Numbered from the stretch's first letter, positions 23,736 to 34,592 are shown. The stretch: 64,000 nucleotides of DNA from Chloroflexota bacterium (GCA_009838915.1 VXQT01000013.1:379161-443160), one strand, 5' to 3'. Notes: generated from the sequence alone by a model not told the origin. Program-made: numbers and translations.

Positions 23736-25112
23736 CTACTCCGGGGCGATTTCGCTGATCGTGATCGAGGCGATCTGGGGCCCCGGCGGCGCGGTCGGGT
23801 CCAATGGGTCGCGCTCGAGGAATGCGTCAACGACTTCCATCCCCGAGATCACCTCGCCAAACGCCGTGTACTGACCATCCAGGTGTGCCGCCGTGTCATA
23901 AACGATGAAAAACTGGCTACCTGCCGAGTTGGGATCCGCCGTACGCGCCATCGAGAGTACGCCGCGCACATGCGGCGTGTCATTGAACTCTGCATCGATC
24001 GTGTATCCCGGTCCGCCGGATCCGCTGCCCGTCGGGTCGCCGCCCTGGGCCATGAATCCGTGGATGATGCGATGGAACGTGACCGCATCGTAGTACCCCT
24101 CGCGAGCAAGGAACACGAAGTTGTTGACGTGTTGAGGTGCCAGCTCCTCAAACAGGTCAATCTCAATCGTCCCGCCGCCAACCATGGTGATCGTCGCGCG
24201 GTAGTCCACCTCGTCTTCCAGGGCGAGGTCGGGCGGTGAGTCCCAGGAGAGCGAGAGGTCGGGAACCGGCGGCGTCGATTCCTGCGCAGATACAGGCTGC
24301 GCGGCCTCCGTGACCACACCGTTCTCCGTTACTCGAACGGAGACGATCTTCGGACCCGTAACCGGCAACGGGATCGCCGCCGGATCGCGCGGGTTGAATG
24401 CATAGAGCTGCTCGAGCCCGCCCGTCACCTGCCCGAAGGCGGTGGCGCCTTCAATCAGCGACCCTTCCGAGAGCGCGATCACGAACTGGGAGGATGACGC
24501 ACCGGACTCGTCGCGCCACATCGAAACCACGCCAACGCTATCGGCGGCGAGCGCCGATTCGTTGTCGGCGGTGACCGGTTCGTCGGGCAGGACATAGCCA
24601 GCGCCGCCGCTGCCGTCGGTGGCCGGATCACCGGCCCTGACCCTGACGCCCGGCAGCACCTCGTGGAACGTGAGCTCGTCGTAGAAGCCGGCTCGCACAA
24701 GGAAGACGAAGTTGTTGACGTGTTCCGGCGCCTGCAGCTCGAACAGATCGATGCTGACGACGCTGCCGTCGTCCAGTGTGATCTGAGCGCCGTAGTCGAC
24801 GCCGTCACTCAATGCGAACGCGGGAGGCGCGTGCCAGGTGGGCTTCCCCGCAACCGCGCCCGTCACTACATCGGATCCGGTGCGGCGCACCGGCGGCGGA
24901 TCGGCCGTTGGGGCTGGGGCGGGATCTCCAAATCCGGTGGCGACTAGTCCTGCAATCAACGCGGCACCCGCAACGATTCCGAATGTGCCCAGCACCCAGC
25001 GAGATCGCAGCCACGATCGGCGGTTTCCGCCGCGATCGAAACCCTGGATCGATGCGCGGCGCCGAGCAAGTCGCTGCGGCCGCGTCCTGGCGCTGCGCCC
25101 TCGTTGAGACAC
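23736..25112 (-). CDS. Membrane-anchored tandem cyclophilin
   Basis: This protein is 458 residues from a GTG at 25112. It has a very basic cytoplasmic N-terminus (1-38), one transmembrane helix (about 39-62), a Pro-rich linker, and two cyclophilin domains (about 105-270 and 300-458). Domain 2 keeps FHRIIHGFMAQGGDP with the catalytic Arg348. Domain 1 reads FHEVLPGVRVRAGDP, so its arginine is Glu151 and the QGGD is lost; it is probably not an isomerase and may bind client proteins. The GTG has GGAGGG about nine bases upstream; a longer frame begins at 25154. Likely role: folding of exported proteins at the outer face of the membrane. Confidence 0.87.
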   Translation of the reverse strand: MSQRGRSARTRPQRLARRRASIQGFDRGGNRRSWLRSRWVLGTFGIVAGAALIAGLVATGFGDPAPAPTADPPPVRRTGSDVVTGAVAGKPTWHAPPAFALSDGVDYGAQITLDDGSVVSIDLFELQAPEHVNNFVFLVRAGFYDELTFHEVLPGVRVRAGDPATDGSGGAGYVLPDEPVTADNESALAADSVGVVSMWRDESGASSSQFVIALSEGSLIEGATAFGQVTGGLEQLYAFNPRDPAAIPLPVTGPKIVSVRVTENGVVTEAAQPVSAQESTPPVPDLSLSWDSPPDLALEDEVDYRATITMVGGGTIEIDLFEELAPQHVNNFVFLAREGYYDAVTFHRIIHGFMAQGGDPTGSGSGGPGYTIDAEFNDTPHVRGVLSMARTADPNSAGSQFFIVYDTAAHLDGQYTAFGEVISGMEVVDAFLERDPLDPTAPPGPQIASITISEIAPE

Positions 25113-25211
25113 CCGGCAAAGCCCTCCGCCCCTCGCCCTCCGAGGCGCGCTCAAGGTTCTACGCTATCACCGCGCAGCGTTATGACTGCACGGTCAAGAA
25201 GCGGAATCGAC

Positions 25212-26030
25212 ATGCAAGCGGCAGATCGATACAACGCCATGGTGCGCGCCCGGCAGGATCAGCAGCGCCGACTGTCCAGGCCCTTCGACGAGTCGTACTG
25301 GGAGCGTTATGCGCACACCTATCGCTTCGACCCGACTCGATCACCGGAAGCTTCACTCAGGGAACTGATTCGTCGGTTGGAGATGGACGACGAGATTGTC
25401 GAGATTGGCGGAGGCGCCGGGCGCATGGGGCTGCCACTGGCGCTGCGGGCCAGGTCGCTGCGCAACATCGAGCCGTCGGCGGCGATGCGCGAACAGTTCC
25501 GCCTCTCTGTCGGTGAGCACGGGATCGGGAACGCCGAAGCCATCTCCTCCGCCTGGCCGATGCGCGAGCCAATCAGCGCCGATGTCGTCCTGACCGTTGA
25601 CGTGACGTACTTCATCGATGACATCGAGCCGTTCGTCCGAGCGATGCACGAGACCGCCCGACGGCGGGTGATGATCCTCACCTGGACCGTGCCTCCGCCC
25701 AACGTGAGCTCAAGGCTGTTCCGCATAGCCTTTGGCGAGGAGGAGCATCCGTCGCCCGGGTTCAAGGAACTGCTGCCCGTCATCTGGGACATGGGAATCG
25801 CGCCGGACGTACTGGTGATCAATGAGCCGTTCTCGTGGCCGGAGCAGTTGCCGCGCGACGACGATGCGGCAGTGCAGTTCGCGATTGAGGAGCTCGCCGC
25901 ACACGATCACTCCGGCGCCGCCGACAACATTCGCGTTCACATCGATGAGTTGTTCAAGCGGGGCGAGGTCTACCGACCAGCGTGGCGCACGCCTGCCAAG
26001 GCCATGCTGATTACCTGGTCCACAGAGTGA
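25212..26030 (+). CDS. Class I SAM-dependent methyltransferase
   Basis: This 272-residue protein has the AdoMet-binding motif I, EIVEIGGGAGRMGLPLA (61-77), an acidic strand end near RNIEPSAAM, and a motif IV-like strand DVVLTVDVTYFIDD. The C-terminal part is specific to this protein and gives no hint of a substrate. I chose the ATG at 25212 because the longer frame from 25104 would overlap the divergent cyclophilin start. The ribosome-binding site is weak (GCGGAA). It is monocistronic, between the cyclophilin and tRNA-Arg. Confidence 0.78.
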   Translation: MQAADRYNAMVRARQDQQRRLSRPFDESYWERYAHTYRFDPTRSPEASLRELIRRLEMDDEIVEIGGGAGRMGLPLALRARSLRNIEPSAAMREQFRLSVGEHGIGNAEAISSAWPMREPISADVVLTVDVTYFIDDIEPFVRAMHETARRRVMILTWTVPPPNVSSRLFRIAFGEEEHPSPGFKELLPVIWDMGIAPDVLVINEPFSWPEQLPRDDDAAVQFAIEELAAHDHSGAADNIRVHIDELFKRGEVYRPAWRTPAKAMLITWSTE

Positions 26031-26043
26031 TATCGGGAAGCGC

Positions 26044-26118
26044 TGGTACCCCCGGTAGGATTCGAACCTACGCTCCCGGCTCCGGAGGCCGGTGCTCTAT
26101 CCCCTGAGCTACGGGGGC
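26044..26118 (-). tRNA. tRNA-Arg (CCG)
   Basis: On the minus strand the acceptor stem is GCCCCCG/CGGGGGT, with a G-U pair at 1-72. The D-arm is GCTC..GAGC. The anticodon stem CCGGC/GCCGG encloses loop CTCCGGA (anticodon CCG), and the T-arm is GTAGG TTCGAAT CCTAC. CCA is encoded (complement of 26044-26046). It reads the CGG codon, useful in this GC-rich genome. Confidence 0.95.
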
Positions 26119-26147
26119 TGGGATGGTCACGATATCACCGCCCATAC

Positions 26148-27701
26148 TCAGACCAGCTTGGTTCGGCGTCGATACTGCACGGCTTCGGCGACGTGCTGTG
26201 CGGTGATCACCTCAGCGTCGGCCAGGTCGGCGATGGTACGTGCCACCTTGAGGACCCGGTGGAATCCGCGCGCCGACAGGCTCAGCCGATCAACGGCCTC
26301 CTGGATCAGCGTGCGCGCCCGATCGTCCAGCGCGTCGTAGCAGTGCTTGTTGACCTCTCGCGCCGAGAGCGAAGCATTGGCGTTGGGGCCGCAGTCGCCG
26401 TAGCGGTCGCGCTGCACCTGCCGCGCCCCGACCACGCGCCGTCGCACGTCGGCCGACGATTCTGCGCTCGGCGGCGGCGCAGAAGTCGACGACTCCATCA
26501 GCTTCTGTACCTCGACTCGCGGCACATCGACGAACAGGTCGATCCGGTCCAGCACCGGACCTGAGATGCGGCGCTGATAGCGATAAACCGCCCCATCGGT
26601 GCAGGTGCAGTGTTGCTCGGTGCCGAAGTTGCCGCAGGGACAAGGATTCATCGCCGCGACCAGGCAGATGTCGGCGGGATACGTCACCGTGCCGTGCGCA
26701 CGAGAAATGGTGATGTGCCGATCTTCCAGCGGCTGCCGCATCGTTTCCAGCGCCCGCACCGAGAACTCGGGGAGCTCGTCGAGGAACAACACACCGCGGT
26801 GCGCCATCGTGACCTCACCCGGGCGCAGCTTCTGCCCGCCGCCAACCAGTCCGGCGTTGGAGATCGTGTGATGCGGGGCGCGGAAGGGCCGCTCGCGAAT
26901 CAGCCTGTTGCCTCCGGTCATGCCTGCGACAGAAGCGATCTTGGTCACTTCCAGCGCTTCCTGGTTGGTCAACGGCGGCAGAATGCCGGGAAGACACGAG
27001 GCCAGCAGCGTCTTGCCTGCACCCGGGGGGCCGCACATCAGCAGGTTGTGCCCGCCTGCTGCCGCGACCTCGAGCGCCCGCTTAACGTGTTCCTGGCCGC
27101 GCACGTCCGAGAAGTCATGCCCCTCAAAGACTGATCCCGGATCCTCCTCAATCGGAGGCGCGGCCGGCCAAATTGCGTCGGTCAGCGGCCGCTCCTCCGT
27201 CGCGAGCTCGATCCAGTCGCGCAATGAGTCGACCGCGACCACCTCGATTCCGTCGATCAACGACGCCTCTTCAGCATCGACCTTGGGCACGACGATGCGC
27301 CGCACGGAAGCGTCGCGCGCTGCCGCAGCGACCGACAGTACGCCGCGCACGTGTCGCAGTTCCCCGTCCAGCGCCAATTCGCCCAGGAACAGCGTGTCCT
27401 GCACCGCCGACTCGCAGATCTGCCCCGTTGCGACCAGCATGCCTACCGCGATTGGCAGGTCGTAGCCCGCGCCCTCCTTGCGAATGTGCGCCGGGGCAAG
27501 ATTCACAGTTACCCGCTTGGTCGGAAATCCGGCCCCTGCATTGCGGATTGCCGACCGCACCCGCTCGCGCGCCTCCGCGACCGCCGCGTCGGGCAGCCCC
27601 ACGATGGTCGTGTTCGGCATCCCTGCCGAGATGTCGACCTCCACGCAGATCGGCGCTCCATCCAGTCCTATCACGGCTCCGCCACTGACTCGGGTGTGCA
27701 T
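26148..27701 (-). CDS. comM: YifB/ComM family Mg-chelatase-like AAA+ ATPase
   Basis: This 517-residue protein is full length for the family. It has an N-terminal ChlI-like/Lon-protease-like domain (1-170), the AAA+ core with Walker A GPPGAGKT (224-231), FLDELPEF, and AAMNPCPCGNFG leading into the Cys-rich MgChlI insert (QHCTCTDGAVYRYQRRI). The C-terminal domain follows (about 405-500). In naturally competent bacteria ComM is a branch-migration helicase that helps integrate foreign DNA; in others its role is less clear. LexA-like boxes lie 24-80 bases upstream, suggesting DNA-damage control. It has no operon partner; the aminotransferase gene diverges from it. Confidence 0.92.
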   Translation of the reverse strand: MHTRVSGGAVIGLDGAPICVEVDISAGMPNTTIVGLPDAAVAEARERVRSAIRNAGAGFPTKRVTVNLAPAHIRKEGAGYDLPIAVGMLVATGQICESAVQDTLFLGELALDGELRHVRGVLSVAAAARDASVRRIVVPKVDAEEASLIDGIEVVAVDSLRDWIELATEERPLTDAIWPAAPPIEEDPGSVFEGHDFSDVRGQEHVKRALEVAAAGGHNLLMCGPPGAGKTLLASCLPGILPPLTNQEALEVTKIASVAGMTGGNRLIRERPFRAPHHTISNAGLVGGGQKLRPGEVTMAHRGVLFLDELPEFSVRALETMRQPLEDRHITISRAHGTVTYPADICLVAAMNPCPCGNFGTEQHCTCTDGAVYRYQRRISGPVLDRIDLFVDVPRVEVQKLMESSTSAPPPSAESSADVRRRVVGARQVQRDRYGDCGPNANASLSAREVNKHCYDALDDRARTLIQEAVDRLSLSARGFHRVLKVARTIADLADAEVITAQHVAEAVQYRRRTKLV

Positions 27702-27723
27702 CTCAGGCTCCTCACGCTAAAAT

Positions 27724-27782
27724 GAGAACAAGTGCACGGTACACATGTTCTCCCTGATTGCGCATCATAGAACAGGCATTCT
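27724..27782. promoter_or_regulatory. 29-bp dyad and three AGAACA boxes upstream of comM
   Basis: GAGAACA (27724-27730) and TGTTCTC (27746-27752) are perfect inverted arms of a 29-bp dyad centred on 27738, with 12 of 14 half-site positions paired. Read as AGAACA-NN-TGTTCT boxes, the best are 27738-27751 (GGTACACATGTTCT) and 27769-27782 (AGAACAGGCATTCT). They sit between comM and the divergent aminotransferase gene and may control either. Confidence 0.5.
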
Positions 27783-27853
27783 TCTGAACGCAACTCTTGC
27801 CACTGCCGCCAACCGCTGAAGCTGCCTAGACTCTCACGAACGGAGAGCAACTC

Positions 27854-28987
27854 ATGAGCAGCAACCCCTACCCCGTCCTCGACAGCGGCCTGGCCTTCTT
27901 CAATCACGCCGGCGTCTCGCCCTTGCCCGCCGATGTCGCGCAGGCGGTTCACGACTACGCCGACCAGGCGGGGCGATCCGGCTACTTCGGTTCAACTTGG
28001 ATGGATGACATGGCCGACTTTCGGCAGGTATCGGCCGAGTTGATCGGCGCTCGCAGCGCCGACGAGATCGCGTTCGTGCCCAACACTGCGACCGGCGTAT
28101 CCGTCTCCGCCGGAGCGTTGAATCTGCAAAACGGCGACCGCATCCTGGTCACCGACGCCGAGTATCCATCCAATCGCCATTTCTACAACGCACTACAGCA
28201 GCGGGGCGTCGAGCTCGACGTGGTCTACCAGCACGACGACGGACGCATTCCCACCGAGGACATCCTCGCCGCCGTCGGCGAACGCACGAAGCTTGTCGGC
28301 ATCTCCCACGTCCAATGGGGCAGCGGTTTCCGCTCCAACTTGCGGCCGATCGCCGACGCCGTACACGCGGTCGGCGGCCTGCTCTCCGTGGATGCAATTC
28401 AGTCGGCCGGAGCGCTCCCGGTCAACGTGGCCGCGGACGACGTGGACATCCTCGCCGCCGGTGGACACAAGTGGATGCTGGGCCCGACCGGATCGGGGAT
28501 GCTCTACGTCCGCGAAGAGCTGATCGGCGATCTGATTCCGCCCGTGCTCGGGGCCAACAGCATGGACGGCGGCCTTGACTCCGGCAACGAAGAACTCATC
28601 CTCTCGCCGACGGCGTCGCGATTCGAACCGGGCGCCACGCCCACCGCGACCATGCTGGGCATGAGAGCCGCGATCCGGCATTTGCTCTACGTCGGCATCG
28701 ACAACGTATGGGCACAGCTGGAGTCGGTGACCGCGTACCTCTGTGACGCCCTGACAGACGCCGGTTGCCGCGTCTTCTCACCCCGCGGGGAGTCCGAACG
28801 CAGCGGTATCGTGATCTTCGATCCGCCCGAGGAGCTGGCCGCCCGCGAGACTGTCGACGAAACCTGGGAGCGGCTGCAGGACGCCGGTATCATCACTGCC
28901 GTCCGCTTCGGACGATTGCGCGCCTCGCCGCACTTCTACACGCCGGAATCCGACATCAACCGCCTGGCCGAAGCGCTGCGCCCCTGA
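27854..28987 (+). CDS. Class V aminotransferase (NifS-like fold)
   Basis: This 377-residue PLP enzyme has the Schiff-base lysine Lys206 in AAGGHKWMLGPTG, the pyridine-binding Asp180 in SVDAIQSAGALPV, and the phosphate-binding region FVPNTATGVSVSAG. It ends with a typical small domain. There is no cysteine in the loop where cysteine desulfurases carry their catalytic Cys, so sulfur transfer is unlikely. A serine/alanine-glyoxylate or isopenicillin-epimerase-like reaction is more plausible. A glyoxylate-linked transamination would fit the glycolate oxidase found in the window, but that is inference. GGAGAGC six bases upstream supports the ATG. Confidence 0.85.
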   Translation: MSSNPYPVLDSGLAFFNHAGVSPLPADVAQAVHDYADQAGRSGYFGSTWMDDMADFRQVSAELIGARSADEIAFVPNTATGVSVSAGALNLQNGDRILVTDAEYPSNRHFYNALQQRGVELDVVYQHDDGRIPTEDILAAVGERTKLVGISHVQWGSGFRSNLRPIADAVHAVGGLLSVDAIQSAGALPVNVAADDVDILAAGGHKWMLGPTGSGMLYVREELIGDLIPPVLGANSMDGGLDSGNEELILSPTASRFEPGATPTATMLGMRAAIRHLLYVGIDNVWAQLESVTAYLCDALTDAGCRVFSPRGESERSGIVIFDPPEELAARETVDETWERLQDAGIITAVRFGRLRASPHFYTPESDINRLAEALRP

Positions 28988-29009
28988 CGGCGGCGGCGAC
29001 GCCGGGCGC

Positions 29010-31214
29010 CTAGTGGTCCCGCTCGACGCTCATCACTCCGTGTACGCCATCAAGCTTTGACATCACGCGCTGCAACTGGCGCAGACCGTTGGCCTCGACC
29101 GTGAACGTCAGTGTGACCGCGCCTCGATCGGGTTCGCCGGTCACGAACGAGACCATGTTCACGTTCTCGTCGGCGCAGACGCCGGCCACGTCGCGGGCCA
29201 GGCCGACGCGGTCCCAGCCGGTCACTCGCAGGCGCGCTTCGGTCAGTCCGCGGAACGTGTTCCAGCGCACCGGGACGATCCGCTCGTCGTCCACCAGCGA
29301 GACGATGTTCGGGCAATCTTGGCGATGGATCGTCACTCCGCGGCTGCGCGTGATGAACCCGGTGATCGCCTCGCCAACCTGTGGCGAACAGCAGGGCGCG
29401 AGCCGGGTCAGCATGTTCGTGCCGCCGAGTACTGAAACAGCCTCCACACTCGACGGCGCCGTCGGTTCGACGACCTCAACCGTCGGCGCGAGATCGGCCT
29501 CTTCCTCGCCCGCTGATGCGACTTTGAGCGCGACGGCGTGCGCGGTGATGTCGCCCGCGCCGATCAACGCGAGCGCGTCGTCCATCGTCTTCGCCCGGGT
29601 CGCCTCCATCACTTCGGACTCGACGTTGGGCAAACGCAGACTGAGGCGGCGCAGTTCCCGATCCAACTCGTCGCGACCGCGCGCGATGTTCTCGGTTCTC
29701 GCCTGACGATTGAACCACTGTCGAATCTTGGTGCGCGCGTGTTGCGTCGTGACGTAGCCCAACGCCGGATTGAGCCAGTCGCGGCTCGGTCCGCGGGCAG
29801 TGCGGCTGGTGACGATCTCGACGACATCACCGTTAGCCAGCGGCGTCGAGAGTCGCGCAAGGCGGCCATTCACTTTGGCGCCAACGCACTGATATCCAAC
29901 ATCCGTATGGATGCGGAAGGCGAAATCCAGCGGCGTCGCGCCGGTGCGCAGTGCCAGAATCTCGCCCTTGGGGGTGTGTACAAAGACCTGATCCTGGAAG
30001 ACATCCGAGCGCAGGGTCTCGAGAAAGTCGTCGGCGCCGGCGAGTTCTCCCTGCCAGTCCACGAGTTGGCGCAACCACGAGAGCCGCTCGCGGTCGTTCA
30101 TCGCGTTGTGCCGATTCTCCTTGTATGCCCAGTGCACCGCGACGCCGTACTCGGCCTCCCGATCCATCTGATGCGTGCGAATCTGCACCTCGACTGCGTG
30201 CGAAGCCGACCAGAACGCGGTCGTATGGAGCGACTGATAGCCGCTCGGACGCGGACTTGCGATGTAGTCATCGAACTCGCCCGCCAGCGGCCGCCAGAGT
30301 CCATGGACGACGCCCAGCACGGCATAGCAGTCGCCGGTCGTCTCGGTCAGCACGCGTAGCGCGAGCAAGTCATAGATGTCGTCGAATGACTTGCCCTGCG
30401 CCGAGTACTTCTTGATCTTCTCGTGAATCGAAAACAGGTGCTTGACGCGCCCGCGAACCTGTGCGTTCAACCCTTCGGCGGTCAGGGCGTTCTCAAGCTG
30501 CACGCGAATCTGTCCCAGGTAGCGTTCTCGCGTCTGCCGACGCGAAGCGACCAGGTCGGAGATGCGTCGGTAGTCGTCAGGCTCCAGGTACTTGAAGGAC
30601 AGGTCCTCGAGCTGCGCGCGAATCTGCCAGATGCCCAACCGAGCCGCGAGCGGCGCGTATATGTCCATCGTTTCGCGCGAGATACGCACCTGCTGGTCGG
30701 CACGCATGGCGTCGAGGGTGCGCATGTTGTGCAGGCGGTCGGCCAGCTTGACTATCACGACACGCACGTCATCGGCCATGGCGACGAACATTTTGCGCAG
30801 ATTCTCGGCCTGTACTTCGCGGTCGATCGCGCCGGTCACTCGGGGTAGCTGCAAGGCAGAGAGCTTGGTCGCGCCCTCAACCAGCTTGGCTACATCAACG
30901 CCGAACTCGCTGACCAACTGCGCCCGCGATACGCCGCAATCCTCCATCACGTCGTGCAGCAGGGCCGCCTGAACCGCCGGCACATCCAACTGCAGCTCCG
31001 CACACGTGATCGCGGCCGCGAGCGGATGCTCGATGTACGGATGCCCCGAGCGCCGCATGTGGCCTTCATGTTTCTCCCGCGCGTACTCATACGCGGCGAG
31101 CACCTGGTCACAGTCATCGGCGGGGAGGTACTGCTCCAAGGTGTCAACCAGCACTCCGAGCGTCGGGTGCTTTTTCAGGTCGACCACTTCGGCCGCAACC
31201 GTCTGCGTTGCCAT
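29010..31214 (-). CDS. relA: Bifunctional (p)ppGpp synthetase/hydrolase, RelA/SpoT
   Basis: This 734-residue long RSH protein has an HD hydrolase domain (about 40-190) with His63, HDVMED (87-92) and DRLHNMRTL all intact. A synthetase domain follows with GRVKHLFSIHEKI, RPSGYQSLHTT and EVQIRT. Next are a TGS domain (VFVHTPKGEILAL) and a C-terminal ACT domain (LRVTGWDRVGLARDVAGVC). Both activities therefore look functional. It makes and removes the starvation alarmone. I chose the ATG at 31214. It lacks a ribosome-binding site, and TATGAT ends six bases before it, so the message may be leaderless. It diverges from hisS across 98 bases that hold a 7-bp hairpin (31230-31249). Confidence 0.94.
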   Translation of the reverse strand: MATQTVAAEVVDLKKHPTLGVLVDTLEQYLPADDCDQVLAAYEYAREKHEGHMRRSGHPYIEHPLAAAITCAELQLDVPAVQAALLHDVMEDCGVSRAQLVSEFGVDVAKLVEGATKLSALQLPRVTGAIDREVQAENLRKMFVAMADDVRVVIVKLADRLHNMRTLDAMRADQQVRISRETMDIYAPLAARLGIWQIRAQLEDLSFKYLEPDDYRRISDLVASRRQTRERYLGQIRVQLENALTAEGLNAQVRGRVKHLFSIHEKIKKYSAQGKSFDDIYDLLALRVLTETTGDCYAVLGVVHGLWRPLAGEFDDYIASPRPSGYQSLHTTAFWSASHAVEVQIRTHQMDREAEYGVAVHWAYKENRHNAMNDRERLSWLRQLVDWQGELAGADDFLETLRSDVFQDQVFVHTPKGEILALRTGATPLDFAFRIHTDVGYQCVGAKVNGRLARLSTPLANGDVVEIVTSRTARGPSRDWLNPALGYVTTQHARTKIRQWFNRQARTENIARGRDELDRELRRLSLRLPNVESEVMEATRAKTMDDALALIGAGDITAHAVALKVASAGEEEADLAPTVEVVEPTAPSSVEAVSVLGGTNMLTRLAPCCSPQVGEAITGFITRSRGVTIHRQDCPNIVSLVDDERIVPVRWNTFRGLTEARLRVTGWDRVGLARDVAGVCADENVNMVSFVTGEPDRGAVTLTFTVEANGLRQLQRVMSKLDGVHGVMSVERDH

Positions 31215-31312
31215 AGTTCGATCATACAAAGCGAGCGCTTGTGCTCGCTGGCTACGGATGATGCCGCGTCCAGATCCACACCTATCTGTACGATGAGCGG
31301 CAAGGACGTTCC

Positions 31313-32611
31313 ATGGCCGACAGCTCTGTTCGACGCTTCCAGACTCCGAGAGGCACACGCGACTTGTTGCCACAGGATTACGCGGTTCACGCGCAGATCC
31401 TGACGCATGCGCGCGAGCAGGCGCGGCTCGCCGGGTACGGCTTCATCGAGCCGCCGACATTCGAGAACGCCGAACTGTTCGCCCGCGGCGTCGGCGAGGG
31501 CACGGACATTGTCGAAAAGGAAATGTACATCTTCGAAGATCGCGGAGGCGAACGCCTGGCACTGAGGCCGGAAGGCACGGCCTCGGTCTGCCGCGCCTAC
31601 CTGGAACACGGCATGGCCAATCTCAGCCAGCCGGTCAAGCTCGCCTATCACTTGCCGATCTTCCGCTACGAGCGTCCCCAGGCCGGACGCTTCCGTCAAC
31701 ACACCCAGTTCGGGGTTGAAGCAATCGGCGTTCGCGATCCGGCGCTCGATGCTGAGGTGATCGACCTCGGCTGGCGGCTCGCGCAATCGCTCGGTCTGCG
31801 AGATCTCAAGATCCTGCTCAACAGCATCGGCGACACTGAAGATCGGGGAAGATACGTGCCCAAACTCAAGGCGCACTTCGAACCGCACCTGGATCGAATT
31901 GCGCCCGACGACCGCGCACGCTGGGAGCGCGCCCCGATGCGCTTGTTGGACAGCAAGGACGAGCGCACCAGGCCCTACCAGCAAGGCGCGCCGATCATCA
32001 CCGACCATCTCCGACCCGAGTCGGCGGCCTACTACGATGCCGTCAAGTCCCATCTCGAGGCGCTCGATATCCCCTACGAGGAGCGTCCCACGCTCGTCCG
32101 CGGTCTCGATTACTACACGCACACCGTCTTCGAGATCGTCCCCGCCGAGGGCGAGGGCTCGCAGGTCACGGTCCTCGCCGGCGGCCGCTACGACGGCCTG
32201 ATCGAGCAGATCGGCGGTCCGCCCACGCCCGGCATCGGCTTCGGCATGGGCATTGAGCGGATGGCGCAACAACTGCGCGAACAAGGGCTAATCTCGGACG
32301 ACCAGTCGGCAGTCGACGTGCTGATCGCCGCGCTGGGTGAAGGCGCCGAGTTCGCTGCCTCGCGGATAGCCGGCGAGCTGCGCCGCCGCGGCGTCGCGGC
32401 CACCCTCGCCTTCGGCGGACGCTCGCTCAAGGCGCAGTTGCGGCAGGCAAACCGGATCGGCGCTCGCTTCGCGGTCATCGCGGGGGCACGAGACCTCGCC
32501 GACAGACGAATCACGATTCGCAACCTTGAGTCTTCGGAGCAGTGGAGCGTTGGCCTGGATGAAGTCGTCGGCGCGCTGGCAGAGCTTACATATACTCAGC
32601 CACAGGACTGA
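31313..32611 (+). CDS. hisS: Histidyl-tRNA synthetase
   Basis: This 432-residue class II synthetase has TPRGTRDLLPQD (motif 1 entry), LRPEGTASVCRAYLEHG (motif 2), and the histidine signatures LVRGLDYYTHTVFEI and GGRYDGLIEQIGG. Motif 3 is GIGFGMGIERM, followed by an anticodon-binding domain (about 325-430). It charges tRNA-His in the cytosol. AAGGA eight bases before the ATG marks the start. prfA follows after eight bases, so hisS-prfA-prmC and the esterase gene form one operon. Confidence 0.96.
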   Translation: MADSSVRRFQTPRGTRDLLPQDYAVHAQILTHAREQARLAGYGFIEPPTFENAELFARGVGEGTDIVEKEMYIFEDRGGERLALRPEGTASVCRAYLEHGMANLSQPVKLAYHLPIFRYERPQAGRFRQHTQFGVEAIGVRDPALDAEVIDLGWRLAQSLGLRDLKILLNSIGDTEDRGRYVPKLKAHFEPHLDRIAPDDRARWERAPMRLLDSKDERTRPYQQGAPIITDHLRPESAAYYDAVKSHLEALDIPYEERPTLVRGLDYYTHTVFEIVPAEGEGSQVTVLAGGRYDGLIEQIGGPPTPGIGFGMGIERMAQQLREQGLISDDQSAVDVLIAALGEGAEFAASRIAGELRRRGVAATLAFGGRSLKAQLRQANRIGARFAVIAGARDLADRRITIRNLESSEQWSVGLDEVVGALAELTYTQPQD

Positions 32612-32619
32612 GGAGCGAG

Positions 32620-33728
<1,109 letters not shown>

Positions 33729-33729
<1 letters not shown>

Positions 33730-34592
33730 TGACGACTCCGGCCATCCTGCGCGATGTCTGGCTCGCTGCTGCGGCGGAACTGGAAACCGCCGGTATTGAC
33801 GACGCCCGCTTCGAGGCCGAGGTCCTGCTCCGCCACGCCACCGGATTGACCAGAGCGCAGCTCTACGCCTCGCTGAGCGACGAAGTCGATCCGGCCGCGC
33901 AGGATCGCTTTCAGACCGCACTTGCCGAGCGCACGACGCGCAAGCCGCTCGCCTACATCACCGGCACGCGCGAGTTCTACCGGCTTGAGTTCCACGTGAC
34001 GCCGGACGTGCTGATTCCCCGTCCCGAATCCGAGTTGCTCGTGGACGCCGCTCTGGACCACATGCGCCAGGCGCGCATCCGCTCGGCGCTGGTCGCCGAT
34101 GTCGGCGCAGGCTCTGGCGCCGTAGGCATTGCTCTCGCACGGCATCGCCGCGGCGTCAACCTGATCTGCTCCGACGTCTCGCGCGAAGCGCTGCAGGTCG
34201 CACGCGACAACGCGCAGCGCCTGCTCCGCCGACCCAATGCGTCCTTCGTCCAGGGCGACCTGCTCACGCCCTTGCCAGGGCCATTTCACTGCGTTGTCGC
34301 CAATCTCCCCTACATCCCGGAGGAACGTTTGGAAGAGTTGGAGCCGGAGGTCGCCGAACACGAGCCGCGCGTCGCCCTCACCCCCGGCACCAGGGGCACC
34401 GAGCTGATCCTGCGCCTGATCACGCAGTTGCCGTCGAGACTGCATCCCAACGGCATTGCTGTGCTCGAGGTCGATCCGGGCCAGGAATCCGACATCGCCG
34501 ACGCCGCCCAACAGATGCTGCCAAACGCCGACATCGCCGTCCTCGACGACGTCAGCCAGCGTCCCCGCGCCATCCGGATCATCGCCGGATGA
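33729..34592 (+). CDS. prmC: Release factor glutamine methyltransferase
   Basis: This 287-residue HemK/PrmC protein has an N-terminal helical domain (1-75), the AdoMet motif DVGAGSGAVGIALA (124-137), and the catalytic NLPY (192-195), a known variant of NPPY. RPLAYITGTREF-like KPLAYITGTREF is the family linker. It methylates the GGQ glutamine of release factors. It is translationally coupled to prfA by a one-base overlap and to the next gene by four bases. Confidence 0.95.

Noticed and set aside
27854-28987. Cysteine desulfurase
   Set aside because: The fold is shared, but the catalytic cysteine loop is absent and no Fe-S assembly genes are nearby.
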